Source: Wenzhouxiangella sp.
Lineage (GTDB): Bacteria > Pseudomonadota > Gammaproteobacteria > Xanthomonadales > Wenzhouxiangellaceae
Reading direction: 5' to 3'
Assembly (NCBI GenBank): GCA_007127425.1
Contig: SKZJ01000229.1
Span: forward strand, 1 to 5,783
Length of the DNA stretch: 5,783 bases
Position 1 is the first letter of the stretch; each line of letters opens with the position of its first letter. Shown here one piece after another: positions 1 to 5,783 of this stretch. The position numbers and the translations under genes were made by a program. The notes under the pieces are model-generated. The model had not been told where the DNA came from. It saw only the letters and a list, made by a program, of their open reading frames with translations, and made no database searches.

Positions 1-433
1 CCGGGTTCATGGTGAAGCGCTCGCGCGACCAGTCGGCCGAAGCACCCAGCCGGCGCATCTGCGAAGTGATGGTCGAGCCCGATTCTTCCTTCCACTGCCA
101 GACCCGCTGAACGAACTCCTCGCGCGTGAAGTCGTCGCGCTTCTTGCCTTCGGCCTCGAGCTGACGGGTGACCACCATCTCGGTGGCGATGCCGGCATGA
201 TCGACACCGACTTGCCAAAGCGTGTCGCGGCCGCGCATGCGCTGGTAGCGAATCAGCGCATCCATGAGCGTGTGCTGGAAGGCATGCCCCATGTGCAACG
301 TGCCGGTAACATTCGGTGGCGGCAGCAGGATGCAGAACGGCTCACCCTCGCCGGAGGGTTTGAAACAGTCCTTCGCTTCCCAGAAGTCGTACCAGCGCTG
401 TTCGAGGTCGTGGGGGTTGTAGGTTTTGTCCAT
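1..433 (-). CDS. valS: Valyl-tRNA synthetase, N-terminal part (runs off the left edge)
   Basis: Class I aminoacyl-tRNA synthetase that charges tRNA-Val with valine in the cytoplasm, using ATP. The reading frame starts at ATG 433-431 ([18 protein letters not shown]) and stays open to the window edge, giving 144 codons of a protein usually about 900-950 residues long. The nucleotide-binding HIGH signature appears as HMGH at residues 47-50 within [15 protein letters not shown]. The ValS-typical GVDHAGIAT follows at 76-84. The KMSKS loop, the editing domain and the tRNA-binding C-terminal arm would lie outside the window. It is downstream of holC in the same direction after a 97-bp spacer, the order known from E. 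coli. No Shine-Dalgarno sequence precedes the ATG; the bases there read CCTCC instead, and the spacer is a large inverted repeat. Family assignment is close to certain. The start is supported by the family-typical N-terminus rather than by a ribosome binding site. Confidence 0.97.
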   Translation of the reverse strand, partial: MDKTYNPHDLEQRWYDFWEAKDCFKPSGEGEPFCILLPPPNVTGTLHMGHAFQHTLMDALIRYQRMRGRDTLWQVGVDHAGIATEMVVTRQLEAEGKKRDDFTREEFVQRVWQWKEESGSTITSQMRRLGASADWSRERFTMNP

Positions 434-438
434 GGGTT

Positions 439-524
439 AGGAGGTTAAAAGGTGAAAGGTAAAAGGTAAAAGGGGAAAGATGAAGGGAGCGGCATTTTAC
501 CTTTCACCTTTCACCTTTCCTCCT
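439..524. repeat. Palindromic heptad-repeat element between holC and valS
   Basis: This 97-bp spacer is almost entirely repetitive. On the plus strand four heptads lie head to tail: GGTGAAA (451-457), GGTAAAA (458-464), GGTAAAA (465-471) and GGGGAAA (472-478). The reverse complement returns at 495-515 as TTTTACC, TTTCACC, TTTCACC. The two halves form a perfect 17-bp inverted repeat (448-464 with 495-511) around a 30-base loop. An outer pair, AGGAGG at 439-444 with CCTCCT at 519-524, extends it. In a holC-valS transcript it would fold into a long A/U-rich hairpin ending about 5 nt before the valS start codon. It has no U-run typical of an intrinsic terminator, so it may be a leader structure, a processing site or simply a dispersed intergenic repeat. 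Confidence 0.85.
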
Positions 525-530
525 TTCCAC

Positions 531-932
531 CTACTTCAATACATGATGATGCAGTTCCGCGCCGCGTTGCTTCCAGGCGACCCAGCGTTCGCGCAGTTTT
601 TCCTTGAGGCCTTCTTCCGGTGGCACGATTTCCAGGATGCGGTCGAACTTGCCGCCCGGCAGTGGTGCGGTCGGATCCAGGTTGACTAGGATGCCGGCAC
701 TTTCCGGCGCGTCTTCGGATAGCCGGATCGGCGCGTGCTCATCGTCGATGCTGTGGGGCAGGAAGCGGCCCTCGGGCTTTTCCCATAACTGCCGGTCGAG
801 CGTCTGCAGGTCGCGCTTCGGCGCGACCACGGCGATCGAGCGCGTCTGCGGCCAGGCGCGCGAGACCAGTACCCCGGCCACGAACAGTGGGTCGGTAAAG
901 CGGCCACTCATCTCGTAGAAATCTACACGCAC
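531..932 (-). CDS. holC: DNA polymerase III chi subunit
   Basis: HolC is the chi subunit of the DNA polymerase III clamp-loader assembly. It pairs with psi (HolD) and contacts single-stranded-DNA-binding protein at the replication fork. The start chosen is GTG 932-930, giving 133 residues beginning MRVDFYEM, which matches the family's N-terminal beta strand. The next in-frame ATG (MSGRFTD) would delete that strand, and the frame upstream of the GTG runs through repeats and antisense to pepA with no good start. Family-typical features are LW at 49-50 followed by GRFLPHS at 55-61, the strand DRILEIVP at 97-104, and a basic C-terminal helix (residues 109-123). E. coli HolC is 147 residues, so the length fits. 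The start codon directly abuts four GGGACTC repeats and has no Shine-Dalgarno sequence. It is probably translated from the pepA-holC-valS transcript. Confidence 0.93.
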   Translation of the reverse strand: MRVDFYEMSGRFTDPLFVAGVLVSRAWPQTRSIAVVAPKRDLQTLDRQLWEKPEGRFLPHSIDDEHAPIRLSEDAPESAGILVNLDPTAPLPGGKFDRILEIVPPEEGLKEKLRERWVAWKQRGAELHHHVLK

Positions 933-960
933 GGGACTCGGGACTCGGGACTCGGGACTC
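933..960. repeat. Four perfect 7-bp tandem repeats (GGGACTC) before holC
   Basis: Four uninterrupted copies of GGGACTC occupy 933-939, 940-946, 947-953 and 954-960, followed by one more G. They fill half of the 55-bp gap between the pepA stop codon and the holC GTG start and touch that start codon directly. On the transcribed sense they read as GAGTCCC units, exactly where a ribosome binding site would normally lie. Because the array is upstream of the GTG, a change in copy number would alter the pepA-holC spacing by multiples of 7 but not the holC reading frame. Confidence 0.95.
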
Positions 961-987
961 GCGGCACGATCAGCATTGGGCGGTTGG

Positions 988-2487
988 TCACTTGCCGATG
1001 GCGTCCCAGCCGCCGGCGCGGTCGGCCAGCCACTGGACCAGCATGCCGACCGGGCGGCCCGAGGCGCTTTCGGGTTTGCCCCATTGCCAGGCGGCACCGG
1101 CGATGTCGATGTGGGCCCAGCGCTGGCCGTCGGCGAAGCGGGACAGGAGGCAGCCAGCGGTGATCGCGCCAGCCGGCATGCCGCCGAGGTTCTTCATGTC
1201 GGCAAACGGGGTTTCGATCTGTTCCTGGTAGTCGTCCCACAGCGGCAGTCGCCAGCTGCGGTCAGCCGCTTCGGTGCCGGCGGCGAGCAGTTCGTCGGCC
1301 AGTTCGTCGTCCTGGGTCATGATGCCGCAGGCATGGTGGCCGAGCGCGACCACGCAGGCACCGGTAAGCGTGGCGATATCGACGGTGACTTCCGGCTTGA
1401 GTTTCTGGCCGGTCCAGTAAATACCGTCGGCCAGGATCATGCGGCCTTCGGCGTCGGTGTTGTGCACCTCGATGGTTTTGCCGTTCATGGCGGTGATGAC
1501 ATCGCCGGGGCGGTAGGCTTTACCGTCGAGCATGTTCTCGACCGCCACGACCACACCCTCGACGTTCATCGGCAGCTTCAGTTGCGCCACCGCTTCCATC
1601 ACGCCGATGGTGGTGGCCGCGCCGCACATGTCGAACTTCATCTGCTCCATCAAATCGCGCGGCTTGATCGAGATGCCGCCGGTGTCGAAGGTCACACCCT
1701 TGCCGACCATGGCGACCGGGGCGTCACCTTTCTTGCCGCCCTTCCAGCTCAGGCGAACCAGGCGCGGCGGATTGGTGCTGCCCTGGCCGACGGCCAGCAA
1801 CGCGTTCATGTTGAGCTTCGCCATCTGCTTTTCGTCGAGAATCTCGACTTCCAGGCCGTCGTGCTCGGCGGCCAGTTTCTTGGCTATCTCGGCCAGGTAA
1901 ATCGGTGTGCAGATATTGGGCGGCAGGTCGCCGAGGTCGCGGCAGCGCTGGATGCCGGCGGCAATCGAGTTGGCAATCGCCAACTGGGTTTCCACACCAT
2001 CTGCGGCCGGGAAGCTGACCGAACCGGTGGCCGGTGCCGCATCGTCCTTGGGCTTCTTCGTCGCACTGTAAACATAATCGGAATGGGCCAGGGCCAGCGC
2101 GGCCTGGCGCACTTTCCAGTCCTGGTCGCGATCCTTTACGTCGGCTTCGGCGAGCAGGCAGCAGGCCGAAGTGGCATGCGACTGGCGAAGTGCCTTGCCG
2201 GCGGCCTGTGCCGCCTTGACGTAGGCGATGCCGTCGAGTTTTTCGGACTTGCCCAGGCCGGTGACCAGGACGCGGGCGGCATTCACGCCGTCGACATCGT
2301 GCAGGATCAGGGTCTTGCCGGCCTTGCGTGGCAGCTCATTGCGTTCGTCCAGGCGGGTGAGCAGACCTTTACCAGCCTCGTCCAGGGCCTTGAGGCCGGG
2401 TCCGAATTCCTGGTCGACACCGAGCCCGACGATCAAACAATCGGTCTCGACGGCACTCGCGTTGTCGGTGGTGGTAGTAAACTGCAT
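988..2487 (-). CDS. pepA: Leucyl (cytosol) aminopeptidase, M17 family
   Basis: Zinc/manganese-dependent aminopeptidase that removes N-terminal residues, especially leucine, from peptides in the cytoplasm. In E. coli the same protein (also called XerB/CarP) binds DNA, aiding Xer recombination at plasmid cer sites and controlling carAB; whether that role holds here cannot be seen. The protein is 499 residues, normal for the family. The metal-binding and catalytic set is complete: K263 and D268 in GKGVTFDTGG, K275, D286, and D345, E347 and R349 in the signature NTDAEGRMILAD (343-354). These residues sit exactly seven positions before their E. coli PepA counterparts. An N-terminal non-catalytic domain covers roughly residues 1-165. 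The start at ATG 2487-2485 (MQFTTTTD) has only a weak GGGAT-like ribosome site. It heads the pepA-holC-valS run and diverges from lptF across 62 bp. A 522-codon open frame antisense to it is a shadow. Confidence 0.98.
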   Translation of the reverse strand: MQFTTTTDNASAVETDCLIVGLGVDQEFGPGLKALDEAGKGLLTRLDERNELPRKAGKTLILHDVDGVNAARVLVTGLGKSEKLDGIAYVKAAQAAGKALRQSHATSACCLLAEADVKDRDQDWKVRQAALALAHSDYVYSATKKPKDDAAPATGSVSFPAADGVETQLAIANSIAAGIQRCRDLGDLPPNICTPIYLAEIAKKLAAEHDGLEVEILDEKQMAKLNMNALLAVGQGSTNPPRLVRLSWKGGKKGDAPVAMVGKGVTFDTGGISIKPRDLMEQMKFDMCGAATTIGVMEAVAQLKLPMNVEGVVVAVENMLDGKAYRPGDVITAMNGKTIEVHNTDAEGRMILADGIYWTGQKLKPEVTVDIATLTGACVVALGHHACGIMTQDDELADELLAAGTEAADRSWRLPLWDDYQEQIETPFADMKNLGGMPAGAITAGCLLSRFADGQRWAHIDIAGAAWQWGKPESASGRPVGMLVQWLADRAGGWDAIGK

Positions 2488-2521
2488 GGTTTGAAATCCC
2501 GGAAATTCTTGGCAGAGGGCG

Positions 2522-2550
2522 ATTGTACCCGCCTGAGCCGATGATCTGAA
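2522..2550 (-). promoter_or_regulatory. Probable sigma-70-type promoter of pepA
   Basis: On the minus strand TTCAGA (2550-2545; 4 of 6 consensus positions) and TACAAT (2527-2522; 5 of 6) are separated by 17 bp, the optimal spacing. Transcription would begin near 2515, leaving a leader of about 28 nt before the pepA ATG. The -35 box touches the A of the lptF start codon, so RNA polymerase bound here would cover the lptF translation start. The assignment rests only on sequence match, spacing and position. Confidence 0.6.
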
Positions 2551-3617
2551 TGCTGATCCTGCAACGCTACATTCTGCGCCAGGGACTGGCGGCGAGCATT
2601 CTCAGCCTGCTGGTGTTCCTGGGCGTGACCGTGGCCCTGTTCCTGGCCGAGCTGGTGGGTGAGGCTGCCCAGGGGCAGTTGCCCGGCTCCAGCGTGATGC
2701 TGCTGCTGACCTTGCGCATGCCCGAGGCCATCATGCTGGTCGGTCCGCTGGCGCTGCTGACGGGGCTGCTTCTGACTTTCGGACGCCTGCAGGAAGACAG
2801 CGAAACCGTCATCTTTCGCTGCAGCGGCCTGCGGTTCCGCCGCATGTTGTGGCCGGTGCTGGTGCTGGCCGCGTTGTGGGGTGGTGGTCTCCTTTTCATC
2901 TCCGGCTGGCTGGCGCCGATGGCCGTCGAGCGAACCGGTCAGCTGATGGAGGATGCCGCGCGTCATGCCATGGTTGCCGGGTTGCGCCCGGGCCAGTTCG
3001 GTCGTATGGACGGTGGCCGCACCACCATTTATGTGGGCAGCGTCGAGCGCGATGGGGAACGGCTTCGTGATGTCTTCATCCAGCACATGGAGGGAGAAGT
3101 GGCCGAGGTGCTGACCGCGCGTGAGGGTCGGGTCTGGACCAGTCCCGAAGACGGTGCGCGCTACCTGACCCTGACCGACGGCACCCAGATTCAACACAGT
3201 TTGCCGCCCGCGTCGGGAGGGCTGCGCGAGATGACGTTTTCGCGCAACGACATGCGCCTGCCCGTGCCGGAGTCGACCGTTTCGGAATCCGAGGCCGGCA
3301 TGCTCCTGACGCAGTTGTTCCAACCGGGTAATCCTGACGAGCGCCGCGAGTGGCATTGGCGGCTGGCCGCGCCGGTTGCCGCGCTGCTTCTGGGTATGTT
3401 GGCGTTGCCGTTGTCCGGTCGCCTGCCGCGCCAGGGACGTTTCGGCAGTATCGTCATCGCACTGGTGCTTTATTTGCTCTATTCCAATGCCATTCATGCC
3501 GGGCTGATCGTCATGGAGCAGCAGGGTGCGATGCGTGGGCCGGGATTGTGGCCGGTGCACGGTGCATTGGCCGCACTGCTTTCCATGCTGTGCTGGAGAC
3601 AGTGGCGATCATGGTGA
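2550..3617 (+). CDS. lptF: LPS export ABC transporter permease LptF
   Basis: Inner-membrane subunit of LptB2FG. This ABC transporter extracts lipopolysaccharide from the periplasmic leaflet and feeds it through LptC and the LptA bridge to LptDE in the outer membrane. The 355-residue protein (E. coli LptF 366) has the YjgP/YjgQ layout. Three membrane segments lie at about 14-34, 55-78 and 99-119. A periplasmic beta-jellyroll domain spans about 125-255, and three more segments lie at about 272-290, 298-320 and 333-349. The cytoplasmic stretch GRLQEDSETVIFRCSGLR (78-95) between segments 2 and 3 is the coupling helix expected to contact the LptB ATPase. LptB itself is not in this window. The ATG at 2550 gives a family-like MLILQRYILRQ start, but no clear ribosome site precedes it and I could not assign a convincing promoter. 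Its stop overlaps the lptG start, so the two are translationally linked. The gene order lptF-lptG next to pepA is classical. Confidence 0.96.
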   Translation: MLILQRYILRQGLAASILSLLVFLGVTVALFLAELVGEAAQGQLPGSSVMLLLTLRMPEAIMLVGPLALLTGLLLTFGRLQEDSETVIFRCSGLRFRRMLWPVLVLAALWGGGLLFISGWLAPMAVERTGQLMEDAARHAMVAGLRPGQFGRMDGGRTTIYVGSVERDGERLRDVFIQHMEGEVAEVLTAREGRVWTSPEDGARYLTLTDGTQIQHSLPPASGGLREMTFSRNDMRLPVPESTVSESEAGMLLTQLFQPGNPDERREWHWRLAAPVAALLLGMLALPLSGRLPRQGRFGSIVIALVLYLLYSNAIHAGLIVMEQQGAMRGPGLWPVHGALAALLSMLCWRQWRSW

Positions 3618-4693
3618 TACCCGGCATTCTTGGGCGCCATATCGGCCGCGCGGTCCTGCTGGGGATCGCGCTGGTCGCGGTGTTGCTGCTTGGTCTCTAC
3701 ACCATCATCGAGTTGATACGCGAGTCGCGCGCGTTGACCGGTGACTACGGTCCACTGCAGATGGTGTTTTACATGGCGCAGACCACGCCGCGCCGGCTCT
3801 ACGACATCTTTCCGTTTGCGGCGCTGATCGGCACCATGCTGGGCCTGGGTGGCTTGGCGGCGGCCAACGAACTGGTTGCCATGCGTGCGGCCGGTTTCGA
3901 TCGTCGCCAGATCCTCGTCAGCGTGATGGGTGCTGTCGTGTTGTGCGTCATCATCCTGATGTCGGTGAGCGAATTCCTGGTGCCTGGACTGGAAGCGCGT
4001 GCCGGGGCCGAGCGTGACCAGGCGCGGACCGGCCAGGTGCACCTTGGACGCTACGGCGCACTCTGGTTGCGCGATGGCGACCACATGCTTCGGATCGGTC
4101 ATTCGGCCTGGAGCAGGGACGATATGCCGGAGTTCGGGGACCTGATCATCTACCGTGTCGATCACCGCATGCAGCCGAAACGCATCATTCGTGCCGAGAC
4201 CGCGACCCACAATGGCGACAACTGGCTGCTTCGGCAGATCAATGCGCGGGACCTGACGGAGGGCGTTGCCGAGCGGGTGATTTTCGACGATGCGATCATG
4301 CTGGAGTCGACACTCAGCCATGACCTGTTCTCCTCCGTGATCAGCCGCCCTCGCGTGCTCTCGGTTAATGATCTCAACGAGATGATCGAGTTTCTCGAGG
4401 TCAATGAACTCGATTCGGCCACTTACCAGCAGGCCCTGTGGAACCGAGTGTTCTTCCCGCTCAACGTTCTGGCGATGATCCTGGTGAGTCTGCCGTTCGC
4501 GTTTCGCGGCGGGCGTCACTCGAGTCGCGGTATCAACCTGTTCTTCGGCGTCACTCTCGGGCTGGCCTTCTTCGTGTTCAGCCGGCTGGCCCAAGGCATG
4601 GGAATGCTGATGCCCGGTCCGCTGTGGCTTTCAGCGCTGATGCCGTCACTGGTCATCGGCATGCTCGGTGTGATCATGCTGCGGCGTCTGTGA
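3611..4693 (+). CDS. lptG: LPS export ABC transporter permease LptG
   Basis: Partner permease of LptF in the LptB2FG lipopolysaccharide extractor, with the same fold. Its 360 residues (E. coli also 360) begin at ATG 3611 (MVIPGILGRHIGRAV). That ATG lies inside the end of lptF, a 7-bp ATGGTGA overlap that suggests coupled translation. A GGAG lies about 13 nt upstream. Longer in-frame extensions run back through lptF and are not real. Membrane segments fall at about 14-34, 63-82, 101-121, 278-297, 307-327 and 337-357. The periplasmic jellyroll domain covers about 125-270. The coupling-helix motif AAANELVAMRAAGFDRRQI (83-101) closely resembles LptG's ELVxMxAxG signature. The C-terminus ends in MLRRL. 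The last 20 bp overlap the 3' end of the convergent RDD gene. Together with lptF it forms a two-gene operon. Confidence 0.97.
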   Translation: MVIPGILGRHIGRAVLLGIALVAVLLLGLYTIIELIRESRALTGDYGPLQMVFYMAQTTPRRLYDIFPFAALIGTMLGLGGLAAANELVAMRAAGFDRRQILVSVMGAVVLCVIILMSVSEFLVPGLEARAGAERDQARTGQVHLGRYGALWLRDGDHMLRIGHSAWSRDDMPEFGDLIIYRVDHRMQPKRIIRAETATHNGDNWLLRQINARDLTEGVAERVIFDDAIMLESTLSHDLFSSVISRPRVLSVNDLNEMIEFLEVNELDSATYQQALWNRVFFPLNVLAMILVSLPFAFRGGRHSSRGINLFFGVTLGLAFFVFSRLAQGMGMLMPGPLWLSALMPSLVIGMLGVIMLRRL

Positions 4694-5132
4694 CCCGCTT
4701 TTTCGGTTGGACCATCAGGAAAGTATTCGAAGCAAGATCATGCCAGGTGGCGCTCCGGGGATGGAGCAATGCCCATAGCAGACCGAGGCCGAAACATAGC
4801 AGTGACGCCAACGCCACAACAAATCGAATCAAGGTTGCCCCCCAGCTGATCGGACATTCATTGCCGACGATGCGTATGCGCCAGGCCTTCATGCCCAGCG
4901 TCTGCCCGCCAAGGCGCCAACACAACGCGAGGTAAATCCAGGCGACGGCCAGCAGGTATAGCTGGAAGATCGCCGCACCCGGTTCGATCTCTTGACCGGT
5001 GGGGATGATGACGAGTGCGGTGGCAATCATCCACAGAGCGACAAGCAACAAACCGTCATAGATCATCGATGCCAGTCGGCGCAGGAGTCCGCACGGAACC
5101 AGGTTTTCATGAAGGGGTGTGGATGTAGGCAA
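4674..5132 (-). CDS. RDD family membrane protein
   Basis: Small integral membrane protein of the RDD family, whose general biochemical role is not established; some members have been linked to ion transport or stress. The reading used here is 152 residues. The defining residues are visible: arginines 18-19 in LLRRLASMIYD, aspartate 26 after them, the central GGQTLGMKAWRIRIV block (75-89), and aspartate 132 in RSATWHDLASNT near the end. Hydrophobic segments lie at about 26-44, 54-71 and 101-123. The tail KKR (144-146) is basic. The start is uncertain. TTG 5132-5130 is the only reasonable in-frame start before the RDD motif; the in-frame ATG at residue 23 would remove the first arginines, and the ATG at about 5112 is out of frame. 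No strong ribosome site is seen. It converges with lptG, overlapping it by 20 bp. RDD genes downstream of lptG are a recurring neighbourhood in related bacteria. Confidence 0.88.
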   Translation of the reverse strand: MPTSTPLHENLVPCGLLRRLASMIYDGLLLVALWMIATALVIIPTGQEIEPGAAIFQLYLLAVAWIYLALCWRLGGQTLGMKAWRIRIVGNECPISWGATLIRFVVALASLLCFGLGLLWALLHPRSATWHDLASNTFLMVQPKKRVTDAAA

Positions 5133-5156
5133 GGGGTTCTCTCTGCTGTCTCTGAT

Positions 5157-5173
5157 GCCGGGCCGGACCCGGC
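5157..5173. repeat. Short GC-rich inverted repeat upstream of the RDD gene
   Basis: GCCGGG at 5157-5162 and CCCGGC at 5168-5173 form a perfect 6-bp stem around a 5-base loop. Outer TGAT (5153-5156) and ATCA (5177-5180) can add four pairs after a 3-base bulge. It lies 25-41 bp upstream of the RDD start and would be in that gene's leader if transcription begins at the TAGAAT box beyond it. It could be an operator or an RNA hairpin, or have no function. Confidence 0.4.
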
Positions 5174-5194
5174 GGTATCACTTGATCGGGCGTT

Positions 5195-5222
5195 ATTCTA
5201 CGCCTTTGCGTTCATTCCTGAA
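5195..5222 (-). promoter_or_regulatory. Possible promoter of the RDD gene
   Basis: On the minus strand TAGAAT (5200-5195) matches 5 of 6 positions of a -10 box. The only -35 candidate at 16 bp, TTCAGG (5222-5217), is poor at 3 of 6. Transcription would start near 5188, leaving about 55 nt of leader that includes the GCCGGG hairpin. This is a weak call based on one good box and its location. Confidence 0.3.
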
Positions 5223-5468
5223 GCGGTCCAATTGATGGGGTGCGGTGCGGTCATTCTCGCTGCGCATATCGTGCGGCTTGCCTTTCCCGGGTTGTTCATG
5301 AAATGGCTCGATCCCTTTTCCGAGATTTCCAGAGATCGGCTCACGGATTCGTCGAAGAATTCCAGTTGAGTCACGATGTTTGTGTCTTGATATTAAGGGC
5401 TTTTATGAACACATGAAGTATGGCAGAGTAGTAGGAGCCGCGAGGGAGTGCATCGCATCTGTTCGATA

Positions 5469-5497
5469 TTGACGCTCTCGTCGTGCCAACCTGTAAG
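5469..5497 (+). promoter_or_regulatory. Candidate sigma-70-type promoter of the KKKAS repeat-protein gene
   Basis: TTGACG (5469-5474; 5 of 6 consensus positions) and TGTAAG (5492-5497; 4 of 6) are spaced by 17 bp. A start near 5504 would give a leader of about 32 nt containing the strong Shine-Dalgarno sequence at 5521. The surrounding DNA is A/T-rich compared with the genes, as expected for a promoter. No experimental or comparative support is available. Confidence 0.5.
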
Positions 5498-5520
5498 AAG
5501 ATGACTATTTGATCGGACCC

Positions 5521-5528
5521 AAGGAGGT
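5521..5528 (+). promoter_or_regulatory. Perfect Shine-Dalgarno sequence fixing the start at 5536
   Basis: AAGGAGGT is fully complementary to the 3' end of 16S rRNA and ends 7 nt before ATG 5536. It is by far the strongest ribosome site in the window. It both identifies the downstream reading frame as real and suggests high-level translation, as expected for an abundant chromatin-type protein. Confidence 0.92.
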
Positions 5529-5535
5529 CAGCGTC

Positions 5536-5783
<248 letters not shown>

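Larger units (their letters stand above)
5133..5535. other. 403-bp intergenic region between divergent RDD and repeat-protein genes
   Basis: No gene can be supported here with confidence. It should carry the start signals of both flanking divergent genes. The RDD side holds a small GC-rich inverted repeat and a TAGAAT box. The far side holds a candidate promoter and a perfect Shine-Dalgarno sequence. The portion from about 5375 to 5515 is visibly richer in A and T than the genes around it. A GTAGGAGC head at 5431-5438 followed by a weak GCGA/TCGC stem (5440-5443 with 5453-5456) faintly resembles REP-type elements. A plus-strand open frame (86 codons from ATG 5109 to 5369) has one hydrophobic stretch, but it lacks a ribosome site and overlaps the RDD gene. 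Confidence 0.7.

Noticed and set aside
448..511. Intrinsic terminator between holC and valS
   Set aside because: The stem is A/U-rich with a 30-base loop and no following U-run, so it does not fit a rho-independent terminator.
2509..2526. TTGGCA resembling the -24 box of a sigma-54 promoter before lptF
   Set aside because: The required GC at the -12 element is missing at the correct spacing (TT is present instead).
976..2544. 522-codon plus-strand open frame spanning the whole of pepA
   Set aside because: It is exactly antisense to pepA, whose catalytic residues are all intact. Such long mirror frames are common opposite GC-rich genes, and the translation shows no recognisable domain.
2433..3560. 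375-codon minus-strand open frame opposite lptF
   Set aside because: Its composition is rich in Q, H, R and A, as expected from the antisense of a hydrophobic GC-rich gene, and it overlaps both pepA and lptF.
3350..3610. N-terminal extension of lptG into lptF
   Set aside because: The added residues have no LptG similarity and lie out of frame within lptF. ATG 3611 gives a normal 360-residue protein.
3494..4594. 366-codon minus-strand open frame opposite lptG
   Set aside because: Antisense shadow rich in H, Q, D and R, while the plus strand encodes a clear six-segment LptG.
5413..5472. 19-residue open frame starting MKYGRVV
   Set aside because: No ribosome site, very short, and it runs over the candidate promoter of the downstream gene.

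Overview
The window looks like a chromosomal core region of a GC-rich gammaproteobacterium. The gene order pepA-holC-valS on the minus strand, divergent from lptF-lptG on the plus strand, is a conserved gammaproteobacterial arrangement also found in E. coli. The GC-rich codon use, the RDD-family gene after lptG and the heptanucleotide repeats between genes suggest a Xanthomonadales- or Wenzhouxiangella-like lineage. That placement is inference; no marker here proves it.

Left half, minus strand, read right to left: pepA (leucyl aminopeptidase, 2487-988), holC (DNA polymerase III chi subunit, 932-531) and the first 144 codons of valS (valyl-tRNA synthetase, from 433 off the left edge). They are close enough to be one transcription unit. 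Each of the two spacers holds a short array of 7-bp repeats: four perfect GGGACTC copies right against the holC GTG start, and a palindrome of GGTGAAA/GGTAAAA heptads filling the gap before valS.

Centre, plus strand: lptF (2550-3617) and lptG (3611-4693) overlap by 7 bp. They encode the two membrane subunits of the LptB2FG transporter that extracts lipopolysaccharide from the inner membrane. A good sigma-70-like promoter for pepA lies in the 62-bp divergent gap, and its -35 reaches the first base of lptF.

Right part: a small RDD-family membrane protein gene (5132-4674, minus) converges on lptG, and the 3' ends overlap by 20 bp. A 403-bp spacer (5133-5535) follows, with only weak signals. Finally, a gene with a perfect Shine-Dalgarno sequence starts at 5536 and runs off the right edge. 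Its product is a lysine-rich repeat protein (KKKAS pentads), probably a histone H1-like or AlgP-like nucleic-acid-binding protein.

Most of the window is housekeeping. The less ordinary parts are the KKKAS repeat protein and the heptad repeats at the holC and valS translation starts. I see no defence system, mobile element, CRISPR array or RNA gene.
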